Shown here in pieces: positions 47,947 through 59,690 of a stretch of DNA of 64,000 bases. Within the stretch, counting starts at the first letter, position 1. Each line of letters opens with the position of its first letter. Source of the stretch: Epiperipatus broadwayi (taxonomy: Eukaryota > Onychophora > Udeonychophora > Euonychophora > Peripatidae); contig JAQFVV010006309.1 of assembly GCA_028023455.1 (NCBI GenBank), positions 4,007,482-4,071,481 on the forward strand, in the 5' to 3' direction. Made by a program: the position numbers and the translations under genes. The notes under the pieces are model-generated. The model was not told the origin of the DNA, made no database searches, and saw only the letters and a program-made list of their open reading frames with translations.

Positions 47947-48668
47947 AAAGACCTACTTTAGAAGGTCGCTAAGTTTTACATAAATGATCTAACATCTATC
48001 TAGCTTCAAGTATACCGATAGCCTTGACTTCACTTTTTCAATGATAGTTATATATTTCCAGTTGACTTGTTAACTGAATAGTAATATAGTTTGATTTATA
48101 ATAAATTATTTGGTGCTTATAATTAATATATAACAACAAAAAAAAAAAACAGAATTTAATTAACACTTTAGGTCATTTTTTTTTTAATTGCTAATATATA
48201 AAAGTCATGGATGATTAATGGTTTATATATTATATATCAAAAACATCCTAGTTTAAAAAATAAGATTATAACTATATAGAATAACTAATTTCTCCAAATA
48301 ACTATGATCAAAATTAAATGCCCCACATTATTGCATTCATACACTTTATATATAATTACATCTAAAGTTCAGTACTTGTATTCAAATAATATATTTATAT
48401 AACATTTTTAATAATTAAATCTCATGAAGACATCCTTTTATGTGAAAGGAAGTTGGTTGTTGAAATGAATGATGGGAAGACTTATTTTATATAAATATTT
48501 TGTATGTTTAGTTGAATTTCACTTGAGAAGGTCTATTTGGTAATAGATGAAACCATGGTTGTGTAAGAATTTTAGTAATATATTGTTTTGGCTAGTACTG
48601 TAGTGTTATATGAATTTCTATTTTATTTTTACTTTTTGTTTTAACATTTTTAATGGATGTTTAGATGG

Positions 48669-48919
48669 AAATATTTAGGATGTGGAGTTTTCCATTTATA
48701 ATTATTTAATTAGAAAGCTTTTTACTTAGAACAGTAGCCAATCAAAATTAATTACCTCAGGCTGAGAGAGAAAGTAAAACTGTCAGGCTATTGCAATCAA
48801 AAGGACAGTTTGACTTTTTTTCTTAACCTGGGGCAGTTAGTCTTAATTGGCTACTGCCTTAAGTAAAGAGCTTTCTAATTAAATAATTATAAATAGAAAA
48901 CTCTACACACTAAATATTT
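48669..48919. mobile_element. MITE with long inverted termini
   Basis: The arms AATTATTTAATTAGAAAGCT and AGCTTTCTAATTAAATAATT, plus TAGCCAATC and GATTGGCTA-like blocks, pair over about 90 nt. Inner ACTGTC...GACAGT blocks also pair. The outer ends are AGGATGTGGAGTTTTCC and GAAAACTCTACACACT. No coding sequence; superfamily uncertain. Confidence 0.75.
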
Positions 48920-49019
48920 TCATATACATATATAAACTATATTACAACTTATGCTTAAACAAACCATTAGAATTTCAAAAATCTTATTAAGGCAACACTG
49001 CAATTAGGCAATAAATGTC

Positions 49020-49115
49020 AAGCATCAGTGGCCTGGCAGTTAGCATAGCTGCCTTCCAAGCAGCTGGCCCTGATTCACTTCCTGGTCAATGCTTTGGCAC
49101 ATGAATAAAAAAATT
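49020..49115 (+). repeat. tRNA-derived SINE, family S1
   Basis: Diverged S1 copy: CAGTGGCCTGGCAGTTAGCA, TTCCAAGCAGCTGGCC, a shortened B-box region GATTCACTTCC, and CTTTGGCACATGA followed by A-rich DNA. Confidence 0.7.
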
Positions 49116-50062
49116 AGGCAATAAATAAAATCTAGTGTTGTCTTAACAATATATTGCTGACATTCTATTAATTTGTTAAGCATGAAGTATGAAGATATAA
49201 TTTACATATAATAATCAATTTTCTGTTAGAATTTATTGCTTAATATATATAATAAACAGTAACCAACTTCATCATTAAATATGTAAATAATCAAGTACAA
49301 TTTTGAAAAGAGCATTTCAGTTTTCAAAAATCTCCAAACAAGCTTTCAGAACTTTCATGCCATCTTCACTGCTCATACTGAAATTTTACTGACTAACACA
49401 GATTTAAATAAAAGCTCCAACAGTGGCTCAATTTCATTCTGCTGAAGCATTGTTTAAGAATGTATTTTGAATTTGTAAGAAAGTTATTCTTTTATTTTAT
49501 GTTTACAATGGTCTCATTCTTAACACAGCACCCAAAAAAATTATGTAAAAAGTCTGTTACTATATATTCACTTCACATGTCTAATTCATTGAATAGTAAA
49601 TTCAAAATTGCTAAATACAGTAAACTGAAGAACATTCTAATTTAATTTGTCATAGTATTTTTAGAATATTACAGAGTATTTTCTGAAGGTTTGTAATGAT
49701 GGTATTTTAGTTGCATTTATATGTAGGACTATTTCCATCATCCAGTATTATGTATTGAATGGCTTTAAAAAATTATTTAAATTTTCAATTACATTGAACT
49801 GCTAGTAATAGCACAGATTAATATATGCACAAGTTTTTGAGAAGTAGTATTTTCCTCTCTTCTTCTGGTGTTGCTGGCCTGACCAGTGGCAGTACTATCA
49901 AACATGGACTCTTAGATTCTTGAATATTGAATTTTAAGATAACATTCCAACTAACAGCCATCCTGCCAAAAACAATAGTCAGTAGAAATTTCATACACTT
50001 ATCTATAAGGTTCCTCCTGATTTTTCCACTTTTTCCCTAAGAGCAAAGTTGAATAGTGGTTT

Positions 50063-50278
50063 CTATACCTTATGTATAGTCACACTAGGTTGATCTACGA
50101 GGGTATTCATTACTATCATGGGAGCAGCTTCTTTAAAGTTTTTCCTTTGTACCCTTTCCTCTCTATCCAATATTTTTGTATTTTCCCAATTGAACATATG
50201 TTCACTGGTACATATGTGGTCTGCTACCTTAGACACATCTGCTTTCTGTCTCCTAATCATCAGTTTGTGCTCTTGCAA
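50063..50278 (-). pseudogene. GIY-YIG endonuclease tail of Penelope-like element
   Basis: A 71-codon open frame. SKVADHICTSEHMFNWENTK followed by ILDREERVQRKNFKEAAPMI fits the C-terminal part of the Penelope GIY-YIG endonuclease: SxLAxHxxxTGHxFxWxxxxILxxExxxxxRxxxEAxxI. The downstream IHKVWKPL-like end is also typical. The catalytic GIY and YIG motifs would lie upstream and are absent, so only the tail survives. A second, more decayed copy lies opposite on the plus strand at 50,300-50,480 (REEQVQRRKIQK). The endonuclease supplies the nick for target-primed reverse transcription in this class. Confidence 0.75.
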
Positions 50279-50519
50279 TCACTTTTCAATGAGACAATTA
50301 GGAAAATACAAAAATATTGATTAGAGAGGAACAGGTACAAAGAAGAAAAATTCAAAAAAACTGCTCACATGACAATGGTAAACAATTCCATAAGTCAAAT
50401 TAGGGTGACTATACATAAGATATAAATACCATTGATCAACTTTGGCTCTTAAGAACAAAAGTGAAAAAATCAGGAGGAACATCATACATAAGTATATGAA
50501 ATTTCTACTAACTGGTGCC

Positions 50520-50925
50520 TTTGGTAGGATGACTCAGTTGGTTAAAGTGTTCAATATTTAAAAATATAAGGATCCAGGTTCAAATTGAGTGTTAGTACTG
50601 TCATTTGTCAGGCTAGCAACACCTGACAAAGACAGGAGAATAATATCATGCTCGGTTGGTTATAGCATTACCTTAAAATTCAATATTCAAGAATCTAAGA
50701 GTCCAGGTTCGATCCCCATGTTAGTACTGATACTGATTATGCCAGCAATACCTGAAGAAGAGAGGAGAATAATATCCTGGCTCAGTTGGTTACAGCATTA
50801 ACTTAAAATTCAATATTCAAGAATATAATGGTTCAGGTTCGATTCCCATGCTAGTTCTGTCACTGGTCAAGCTAGCAGCATCTGAAGAAGAGAGAATAAT
50901 ATCTCTTGAAACATTGTGCATGTAC
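50520..50925 (+). repeat. Three tandem tRNA-Leu-like units
   Basis: Units of about 130 bp at about 50,527, 50,650 and 50,775. The third has a consensus A box TGGCTCAGTTGG and B box GGTTCGATTCC. Between them CTTAAAA would be an anticodon loop reading UAA (Leu), followed by a long variable arm ATTCAAGAAT. The array ends with CTGAAGAAGAGAG, AATAATA, TCTCTTGAAAC (50,882-50,912), another hammerhead-like hairpin. Confidence 0.8.
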
Positions 50926-51179
50926 TAACAGTTGAATGAAATTAGAAATCTAAATAAAGTTTAATTTTTCTAAAGACATTCAATACTTAATATTATATGA
51001 TGGAAATAGTTAAATATATAAATATAACTTAAAGAGTAGCCTTAGACATTTTTTCCTGTGCCTTTATTACATTATTAGGGATCCTTGTTCCAGTCCCTAC
51101 TCATAATTAATTTAATTGAAATGGTTATAACATTATGATGAAATCCCTTCTCTTTTGTTATATTTCAACATCAACTACC

Positions 51180-52340
51180 TATAAACTATAAAGATGTTTA
51201 AATGGATGCACATTCTAAGGTGGATAATCATTTAGGCCAAAAGATGTTGAAGATTTTTTTTATTATTGGATAATAAAGCACTTGAGTTTTATAGCATTAA
51301 TTACTAACCCAAATTCGTTACAAGTAGCATTCAAAGTAATAATATTCTGTAAATTATTTTTGTATTGATAATAGTAATTTAATCACAATATGTAAAGACT
51401 CCAAACCTATGCCAATTATTGCTTCATTATGTTTGTGACGGATAAAACAATTCAGTAAAATCCTTGCAAGTACTTTTGCCAATATTTACTATATACTTTT
51501 TTATTTTCTTTAAATTGAAAGAACAAAACCATTTTTAAAATCCAGTTCATAATTTCATGAGTCTAACATTCTTAAAATTTTCTGACAAGTAAATTATTCT
51601 AAAGGCTACCATAAACAAAAATGAAAGTTTGAAATAGTACACATCTTTATTTTTGCATCAGTTTTTATTTCAACCATCTAAAACTTTTCACTGACAATTA
51701 AGAGGTAATTGTATATTCTATTGATCTGTTTGAAATATCATTATTATTATTTAATAGGATTATGATGAAGATTTCTGGTTCATAAAATTACTTTTGAAAT
51801 ATCAAAAAAGATCTTTAGTGACTAAAATTTAGAAATTATATATTTCCTTTGCTACTTTTTAAATCTATGTTGCTTATAAAACTACATATTCATTTAACTG
51901 TTTTTTCAAGCCATAAATACTACATTATTTTTTAAAAGGTCTTAATAATATCAACATTTTCAGATAATCAGGATTTTTCTTTTAGCGAACTCAAAAACAG
52001 ATTTCTTTGTGAATAAAAAAATCATAATTCTCTGACAAAGTTTATATTTTTAGTGATTTTTTTGAAAGAAAATTCATATGATGTTTTTAATGACATATCT
52101 TTCCAGACAATTTAATTGGATTAGGATTGAGATATTCGATGTAATGAAGTTAAACATTTTTTTCTAACTCCAAAATAGAAAGGTTGTAATTCTGGCTTGA
52201 GAAATTTAAAATAGGGTGATCATACATCGAAATTATTTGAAAGTTTTAGAAATGTACAAATATATAGAATTGGATTGGCTGTCCTTATAGATGTTTTGTT
52301 GTTCAATTTTGAGTGAAAAAAGAACTATTATCATGAAATG
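51180..52340 (-). pseudogene. Jockey/CR1-like LINE reverse transcriptase remnant
   Basis: Read on the minus strand, pieces occur in RT order. First is a palm-start equivalent of RPISILPxxxKLLERxV: ISILIQLNCLERYVIKNI (near 52,100). Next is FFDISKVIL (near 51,810), the motif A block FxDxxKAF. Last is YYQYKNNLQNIITLNATCNE then FGLVINAIKLKC (near 51,300), the segment after the YADD box. The copy is old and stop-ridden. Confidence 0.6.
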
Positions 52341-52734
52341 TCCACATTACACTCCTTAAAAGATTTCTATTACTCATTAACATGATCAATTTGAAAAATC
52401 CAAGTTGCTACTTAAATTAACAGTTGCTGAAATTTAATATGAGCAGCATTATTTCTAAGGAATGAATGTTCAGATAAGATCTCTTCTTAATATTGCTAAG
52501 ATCTTAATCTTAAAATGCAGTAATCTATGATCTTGCTAACAATCAGCTATAAGTTCTCATCTAATATTGTTTTACATTCAGGCTCCTAATTATTAAATAA
52601 TCCAAAATATGCAATTTATTTACCACTAATGCATTGTTTTTTTTAGAAAACTTTAAAAGTCAATCCATACATTTTGTAAAAATATATTAATAATTAAATA
52701 TTTAAATGCATAGTTCCCTACTAAATCTACACCA

Positions 52735-52995
52735 TTAAACAGGCAAAACTCTCCATACAGTAGAATGCAAGAAGGCTTGTGCATAAAATCTCTATGTAGT
52801 GCCTATTCATCCAATATCCCCAGACTAGTTTCTGGCTTTTGGCCTTCATCAGTATGGAGCCTTGGATCTGAGGGCACTGCTTACTCTGATTATTCTGGCT
52901 TGCACTGGGTGGCATTACTGTATGGAGATTTTTTCCTGTTTAATAACAGTTATGAGCAAGCATATAGAAAATGGTGATCTTGTGATGTTCAGTGG
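52735..52995. repeat. Family X inverted repeat, copy j
   Basis: The left terminus CAGGCAAAACTCTCCATACA and the right terminus TACTGTATGGAGATTTTTTC are inverted. The centre GACTAGTTTCTGGCTTTTGG then CCTTCATCAGTATGGAG holds the ribozyme-like core on the minus strand (52,826-52,857). Confidence 0.85.
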
Positions 52996-54530
52996 TTTAA
53001 TACTATTTACACCTCTTGAAATCTTTAAAAAAAAAACATTTTTTAATGGTACTTCAGTAATACTAAGAATAAAAGCTTCTTTCACTGAACTTTCTGAATC
53101 TAACATTACAGCATAAGCAATGATATACAAATAAATATTTGATCTAATTAGTATTTTCATTAATACATCTAGACATTCTCAGAATAGAAAATATAAAGAG
53201 AGATCTATTAGAATTATCTATTCACTCCGTATTTTTTTAAAAAACCTTACACCCTTCTATCAGTTTAATTACACTCACTTTCTCGGGAAAAAGATTTTCA
53301 TTAATATCAGTTATTAGATTTAAACTACTCCTTACTAATAAATGCAGTTTTAAACACTTGTATTAACATAGAAATTCTGTTTGTTTAGGATAAATTTTGT
53401 AATCAAGTTTTAACATATTTCTATCAAATGGATTTCCTTCCAATTTTGGATATATATTAGAAATTGATGTCAATGTAATATGACAATAAAATATTTCAGG
53501 ATTATCAAGTGGTGTTTTAAAAACACTTTTTTTTTTATAAACAACATAATATGGATAATTTTTATTAATCATTCATTAGATTAGAGATTATCCACTTAAT
53601 GAATAATATTACTGTAGTGTAATTTTCACTACACCATCTCATGCAAGGTAAGGAATGGTTTCTATCTGCTTTTAACACCTTGGGAAGGATGCAATCATAA
53701 ACATATGACTAAAGATATAAAAAAATGTAAGATGCACATTCATGCTGAATCATCATTCATCAGATGGTGCAGATCACAATTTCTAAAACATTTTAATAAT
53801 TATTTTGGTTGATATAGATAGCCAATTATTTCAGTTTATTTGATAAGTGTCAAATGTAAATGGTAATCAGACACCATATCTAGTTTTTAAATTCTTGGGC
53901 ACTTCTAGGTCTTCAAATTTTATTGCAGATTATGTTTATAGTAATGACAGTTAAGATAAATGATATGAAAATATTTTCATATTTGTTCAGAAATTCATTT
54001 TGAAAACATATAAATAGTACAATTATATTAAGAGACATGAGGTTATGGTCTTCAAAAGTGAACAATGAAAATCATCTTTAATTACATGAAGTGAATTAAA
54101 TTATTATATTACTGTAATACTTCTCTTTCTCTCCTCAGCCCATTCACTGGATGTGATATAAGTTCTTCATTCTTCTCTTTATTTCCATATCTTTTTACAA
54201 ATCATTAATAATATCTTTCTCTAATCTAAATCCATATATTCTATCTCAATTCTTCTCCTTGACAACCTTTTCTCCATTATTACTGCCAGAAATAAAAAAA
54301 ATGTCATTCTAAATGACTCTGAAGTGTCCAATTATTCTTTTTTTTCTTAATGACTCTCCAAAATACTTCTATCTTCTCCAATCAGTTCTGTACTTCATTT
54401 TTTATTTGATTGTCCATTTTAGCTTCATCATGTAACATGAAGATCACATTTTAAAGGTTCATAATTTGCATTGTATTGACTAAATGAAATCTAATATAAC
54501 CTCTCTTTTGTAAATCTAAAATATTTGTAT
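52996..54530. other. Unassigned sequence with weak coding trace
   Basis: Minus-strand frames between 53,600 and 52,915 (for example NIYPKLEGNPFDRNMLKLDY and VIKLIEGCKVF, in different frames) look more protein-like than chance but match nothing I recognise. The remainder to 54,530 is featureless. Confidence 0.25.
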
Positions 54531-54533
54531 ATA

Positions 54534-55712
54534 CACCTGGGTCTCTTTTTACGTGGACTTATTTAACACGATTTTGAAGTTACGCGATTCGTGTTTCACC
54601 GGAAGTCAAACTCCGATAATGCGCTATTACTTTAAATAATAAATTTCACGCATTTACGTTTATTGAAGGTAATGGCACATTATTGGAATTTGATTTTCAT
54701 CTTAGTAATTTCAATATTTTCAGTGCTTTATAATAGTAAGATTTTATACAATAATGAAATTAAAATTATGATTTCCACATTTTATGTATACACATTAAAT
54801 TTTACAAGATTATAATGTAAATTTGTTCAAACATTGTGCGTATTAATTTTGCATTTTAAATCACATTCTGTTTTTGCTTTTTAAAAAAGAATGTAATCAA
54901 TTATTAATCATTTAGTGTCTGCAAGTTTATTTTTAAAAGGTGAGTAATAGCAGTGAAACGAAATTTGATTTTTAAACGGAATTGAAAATTAAAAAATTAA
55001 AGACAAAAATAAAAGTTTAGATATAGAAGAAAATGTAGAAAAAGATAATGAAACAGAAGTGGAACCTGTTCCTTTCACTGCAAAAATGATTGGAGAAGGT
55101 CTTCAACTTTCTAATCAGTTGGCAAATTATTTTCTTATAAATGACACTAATCATGAATGTGCTCTTAAATTCCAACGAGAGCTAAATGGTTGTATGTCTG
55201 ATATTGCATTCATAAACAATTAATAAAATCATCATCTCAAAGATTAATTACTAATTACGTTGTCACCAGAAAACAACACATGAGAGCGAAATTAGTGCTA
55301 GTTGTATTTCCTCTTGTGAAGAATCAAAAATCAGTTTGCAAACGAACTTGTTTACCGGTAAATAGCGATAATAATTAAAACGTGTATAAAAAAATGTATG
55401 CATAAAAATACATATTGTTTTGAATAAAATTAAATACTGTATTATAGTTAAAAAATAGTTTAAAAAGTTTGTCTTGTATCAATTTTTTTCAAATTTGAAA
55501 TTTTTTATTAGTCATATTTTATTTCCTTATTTTTTTTTTTTTTGCGCAAATTTTAAAGTAATTTTACGTTGGTGCTTTGCTTTTACGTGAATTTTGAAAA
55601 ATCACAGACCGCATCCCCCCTTTTTCAATGTAAGTTATGTCTATTTTTGCGCGATTTTGTTTGTGCGTGTTTTCTGAGGAACCTATCTATCGCGTAAAAC
55701 GAGACTCAGGTG
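54534..55712 (+). mobile_element. pogo/Tigger-like DNA transposon remnant
   Basis: TA flanks at 54,532-54,533 and 55,713-55,714. The ends CACCTGGGTCTCTTTTTACG and, inverted, CACCTGAGTCTCGTTTTACG differ at only a few positions. Repeated CGCG and CGTAAAA motifs in both subterminal regions are typical of Tigger elements. At 55,035-55,222 the plus strand encodes FTAKMIGEGLQLSNQLANYF then CALKFQRELNGCMSDI, resembling the C-terminal tail of Tigger/jerky transposases. The DDE domain is gone. CpG retention suggests relative youth. Confidence 0.7.
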
Positions 55713-55714
55713 TA

Positions 55715-56440
55715 CTGTATTTATTTATTTAGTTATTTCTTATAAAAGAATAAAAATGTGTGAATAAAGTTAAAGAATTTGCACTCCTGCACAGCAACAT
55801 TTATTGGTACTTAATCTTCATATGACATAGCTTAAATACAAAGCAATAGAAACATTATCTCTAATGTTCCAAGATCTGTACCATATGAAGCAAGCACAAC
55901 TTACACATTTGATTAAATTTTTGGTTAGATTGGGATGAGACTATGTATTGTTTATTTAATTTGAACATATCTTTTTTTAAAAGATGAAAAGTTTAAGAGA
56001 TTGGACATAGATGTATTTAAAGTTTTGTAACAAAAAAACATTTGAAAAGCTACTTTAAAAAAAAAGTTAAAGGTACAAATGTATGACTATGTTCGAATAA
56101 AGTTTCTGAAAATAAACATAACTTTTTTCCTTTTAAAAATGTAATTTTGAATTTTCATTTTAACATCATTTGATTTATATATGCAGTTAATTATTCATGT
56201 AGTAACATAGACACAAATGTTTTTTATCTAGAGAATAAACATCTATGCAATATCCATATAATCAATACATGAAGAAAGTTTAAAGAGAAATTATCTGTGG
56301 AATTGTCCATTACATATATATATGATGGATAATATAAAAAGTTTGATAATAACAAAAAGTTCATCTGAGAAGTTGGCCATGATGTATAATATAGAGATTT
56401 AATAACAGATATCAAGCTCCAAATTAAATAATATTAGATT
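55715..56440. other. AT-rich, nothing recognised
   Basis: No ORF of interest or repeat recognised. Confidence 0.4.
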
Positions 56441-57102
56441 GATGTGATGTAGTGTGATGTGATGTATTTTGGCTTCTCCTTAAATGAAGTCAAAAATATC
56501 TCAGCAATTATGCCCAGATAAACCTGTTAGCCACTTTATTTTCCATTCCCCACTCTAAGTCTTTCCATATTCTGCCCCATCCCATTTCCACAACATAATC
56601 TTTGTCAACTCTATGGCCTTTATATCTAAATCCCCCTTATCTTTTTGCAAACCCAGCATAAAAACCAATAACTCACTTTCTGTATAATCACTTTTTTCAT
56701 ATCTATTCTCCCATAACTTCATTATCTGTACTCTTTCTGCTCTCAAGCATTTACATTCTTTCAACAGATTCCTAATATTTTCTATACCTTCCTTACATAA
56801 TTTGCACACTAAATCACCCATCGTTTTCCATTTACATGTATATTCTCTTGTTGCTAAAGATCCCATTCGAGCCTTAAACAATAAACTACTTTCCTTACTA
56901 TTATCATAAATTAACTCGCATCCAATGTTCCGTTTACTTCTATATATATGTAAACTCTTCTTACCCTCCATACTAGTTCTCCATCTCTCCAACTCCCTAT
57001 TTTTTATTAATGCTTCTATTCTTTTATCTCATTCCTTACCACTATAATACTCAACAATCCTCCTAACACAATCATCCCACCTTTTATACAAGTATACTAT
57101 AT
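56441..57102 (-). mobile_element. 5'-truncated copy of the 29-kb LINE
   Basis: Homologous to 32,480-33,130, reversed. It ends at the low-coordinate side in the same CATCACATCAC tandem (GATGTGATGT on the plus strand). The 145-codon open segment 56,555-56,992 is better preserved than in the long copy. It keeps the zinc-binding motif CKLCKEGIENIRNLLKECKC (CX2C...CXC, with the usual His replaced by Asn) and SELLVFMLGLQKDKGDLD. The copy starts abruptly at about 57,102, as expected for incomplete reverse transcription. Confidence 0.9.
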
Positions 57103-57399
57103 AAAGGCTTAGAGCATTTCTTCACTGTAGACTTGGGTAATCAATAATCATCAATATATATTAAATCACTATCCTTAATATTTAAGCTACCATATGCAGA
57201 CTGCTGTCTTGTATTTGTCTTTTCCAATAAAGCCTGGAATTCAAAGTTGAAAGGAATGTAGTTGACTTGTGCTCAAAACCTTAAGCTGATTTAAATTCTA
57301 AGTTTTATCAAATAAAATGGAGTTAAAATCCTCAATAGTAAAGGCATAAACTGAAAACAAGTCTGAAGATGGATATTTAAATACTAAGAATATAAATTT

Positions 57400-57403
<4 letters not shown>

Positions 57404-57434
<31 letters not shown>

Positions 57435-57465
57435 TGATGATGATGATGATGATGATGATAATAAT
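57404..57465 (+). repeat. (ATA)n/(ATG)n microsatellite
   Basis: About ten ATA units followed by about eight ATG units and a short return to ATA. Confidence 0.95.
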
Positions 57466-57629
57466 CCCCTCAACAAAAAAAGGAAAGGGGAGACAGAAAA
57501 ATTATTCTAGAAATGAGTTTTGTGATGACTATACAAACAAATTTGTGAACTATAAATATGTTCATATATAAAACATACCGATCCATTTTTTTATTTATTT
57601 GATATTTTACATTGTTTTTTAATTTCTTT

Positions 57630-57840
57630 ATCAGAAAGCTATTCTTTCTGAAATACATTAACACCATGTCTAATTGTAGTCCTCCAATGTATTCTATGCT
57701 CTCCCATATCTTCCCAATGCAAACAATTGCCATTGCACTTCTTTACAAGGTCTCTGAGATAATCTATATAATGAGATGGGATTTATCTCTCCCACAAACC
57801 ATGCACAAGTTCACCATAAAACAACTTTTTAGAAATATAG
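57630..57840 (-). pseudogene. LINE C-terminal tail, separate family
   Basis: One minus-strand frame with a single stop reads KKLFYGELVHGLWER, stop, IPSHYIDYLRDLVKKCNGNC and LHWEDMGEHRIHWRTTIRHG. This is the stereotyped tail of a common animal LINE: LLYGELxxGxRxxGxxxxRYxDxLKxxLKxCxIxxxxWExxAxDRxxWRxxxxxG. It sits between two copies of the CATCA-ending LINE. Confidence 0.7.
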
Positions 57841-57882
57841 CTGGTAGTCATTGACTACTTAAACTTACACTAGGTGGGAGCA

Positions 57883-58012
57883 CAGCTCATCTGAATATGG
57901 AAAAACTTAGACTAGGGAAGGTAAAATAAAGTAGCTAACAGATTTCTCTGGGCATAATTGCTGAGAAATTCTTGACTTTGTTTAAGGAGAAGCTACAGTA
58001 CATCACATCACA
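57883..58012 (+). mobile_element. 3'-end fragment of the 29-kb LINE
   Basis: Matches the last 130 bp of the LINE (CTAACAGATTTCTCTGGGCA, TTCTTGACTTTG, then CATCACATCACAT). It is oriented opposite to the copy at 56.4-57.1 kb. Confidence 0.85.
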
Positions 58013-59170
58013 TATAGATATCTGGTAATTAAAATATTGAATGCCTATAGCTAAATATACGATTTTTATTAAGAATATTATCATTTACTGACTATTTAAA
58101 AAAAGAGAGCTAATCTTCAAAACCATTGCTATTTTGGGTTTTTTTCCTCTCATGAGAATTACAATTTCCCACCCCTGAATTAGTTTTAAATGAAGTATGT
58201 TTATTTAACATCTTGAAATGAGAAATATATATGGCATTGCTATTTGGTTAATAATTGAAATTGCCATATGGACTGATCCATAATCTTTTAATCCTGCAAA
58301 GCCAAAATGTCAGTTATAAGGTATGTATGATATGATATCAATAAATTCATAATTAAATCAGCTAATTAAAATATAAATCAGCACATCCTGCAAAGATGTA
58401 TAAACGTTTAACAGTTAATTTAACCACTTGAAGTTTTATTAAAATCTAATTAATCATTTCTTTAGATCAATAATACATAAATTAATTAACAACCTTCTAC
58501 TTTTCTTATCTAGTGGAATGAAAACCTGAATGCAATCACAATATTCCTCTAATCTTGTATCTGATAATTTCTCGTTTTTCTGGCTTTTTTTGTTTGTTAT
58601 ACCTTTTCTTTGACCTTCTTCCTTGATATTGATCATCCTATATTTTAAAGTTTCTACTTATTAAATCATAAATTATTAAATTGATCGTTAACAAAGTAAT
58701 CAATCAAAAACGAATTATTTGGAAAAAAAATATTAAACAAATTCTTTAAAATTTCTAAAAAATAATCTAAATGTTAAAAAGCTATAAAACATTATCCACG
58801 AAAAAATAAAAAAGGAAATAAATAAATATTAAATCTAAACAATATTCAACCCATTAAAATAATATTTCTTAGAATTTAAATTCTAAACATATAGCTAGTG
58901 TATAAAGTAACTGAAAATTTTCTATAATATGAAGTATGGTTTACTTATATAAAACTGTAGGTCTACGCCTATTATATATTCTCAACAAATTGTAACTAGA
59001 AAATTTATTTTCAAAATTAAATAAGTTTATAAAAGATTTTATTTTTATTTAACAAATATATTCTTATTTATATATTATGTTTAATTATACAAAAAATCAT
59101 ATTATTTGTATCTTATAGATTAGCACATGGATTTTATACGTTGCTGAGTCAAAGTAAACAAATGTGTAAT
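58013..59170. other. AT-rich sequence with a 60-codon ORF
   Basis: The minus-strand ORF 58,454-58,636 (MINIKEEGQRKGITNKKSQK...) is unrecognised. Nothing else is visible. Confidence 0.3.
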
Positions 59171-59330
59171 AACTTGAAAACTAAAAGTATTCTAATTAAT
59201 CTGTATAGATAGTAAAATCAAAGCATTTTAATTAACCTGTACAAATATTAAAACTAAAAGTATTTTTATTAATCTGTACGGATAGTAAAATCAAAGTATT
59301 TAATTAGTCTGTACAAATAGATAAACTGCG
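59170..59330 (+). repeat. Short tandem array, unit about 40-50 bp
   Basis: Four diverged units built on AAAATCAAAGTATTTTAATT then AATCTGTACAAATAGT. Confidence 0.7.
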
Positions 59331-59388
59331 ATTAGTTTGACTGAAAACTAATTATTTAAATACAAGTATATATTATATCCTTGGAGTT

Positions 59389-59690
59389 TAAATGTAATAT
59401 AGGGGATTTTAACATAGACACTCAATCTCTTTTCAGCTATCCTTTTTATCTCATACAACCAATGCATGCACCCACACACATATAAAAAAGACAAATGATC
59501 TTTAATACATATATTTCATGCTGAATCAGCACCGGACCGACTGACGAGTGCTGGTTCAGCATGAAATACTTTTGTTGAAGATCATTTGTTTTTCTCACAT
59601 GTGTGTGGTCACATCCATTGGGTTGTATGAGATAACGAGGATAGCTGAAGAGAGCTTGAGAGTCTGTGTTCAAATTCCCTATATTACATG
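59389..59690. mobile_element. Palindromic tRNA-like element, second copy
   Basis: A perfect-looking 300-bp palindrome centred near 59,537. Outward-facing tRNA-like ends carry GTGTTCAAATTCCC at right and its mirror GGGGATTTTAAC at left. TTGGGTTGTATGAGATAACG would be the A-box arm. The centre holds CTGACGAGTGCTGGTTCAGC then ATGAAAT (59,541-59,567). It is the same family as 13,321-14,010, without the extra inner arms. Confidence 0.85.

Larger units (their letters stand above)
49850..50930. mobile_element. Penelope-like element, palindromic, with tRNA-Leu-like ends
   Basis: Two endonuclease tails point away from each other: minus strand 50,278 to 50,063 and plus strand about 50,300 to 50,480. 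Each is followed outward by a tRNA-like repeat: minus at 49,855-49,965, plus as a trimer at 50,520-50,925. The arms match over several hundred bp, for example TGAACATATG...TCTATCCAATATTTTTGTAT against ATACAAAAATATTGATTAGA. Opposed partial copies are common in Penelope-like elements. Confidence 0.75.

Noticed and set aside
49313-49420. Another possible hammerhead-like hairpin on the minus strand (AGTGAAGATGGCATGAAAG)
   Set aside because: The CTGANGA box is incomplete and no stable helix II forms, so it was not counted among the families.
53363-53572. 69-codon minus-strand ORF with protein-like composition
   Set aside because: No splice sites, motif or neighbour supports it; kept only as a weak trace in the unassigned interval.
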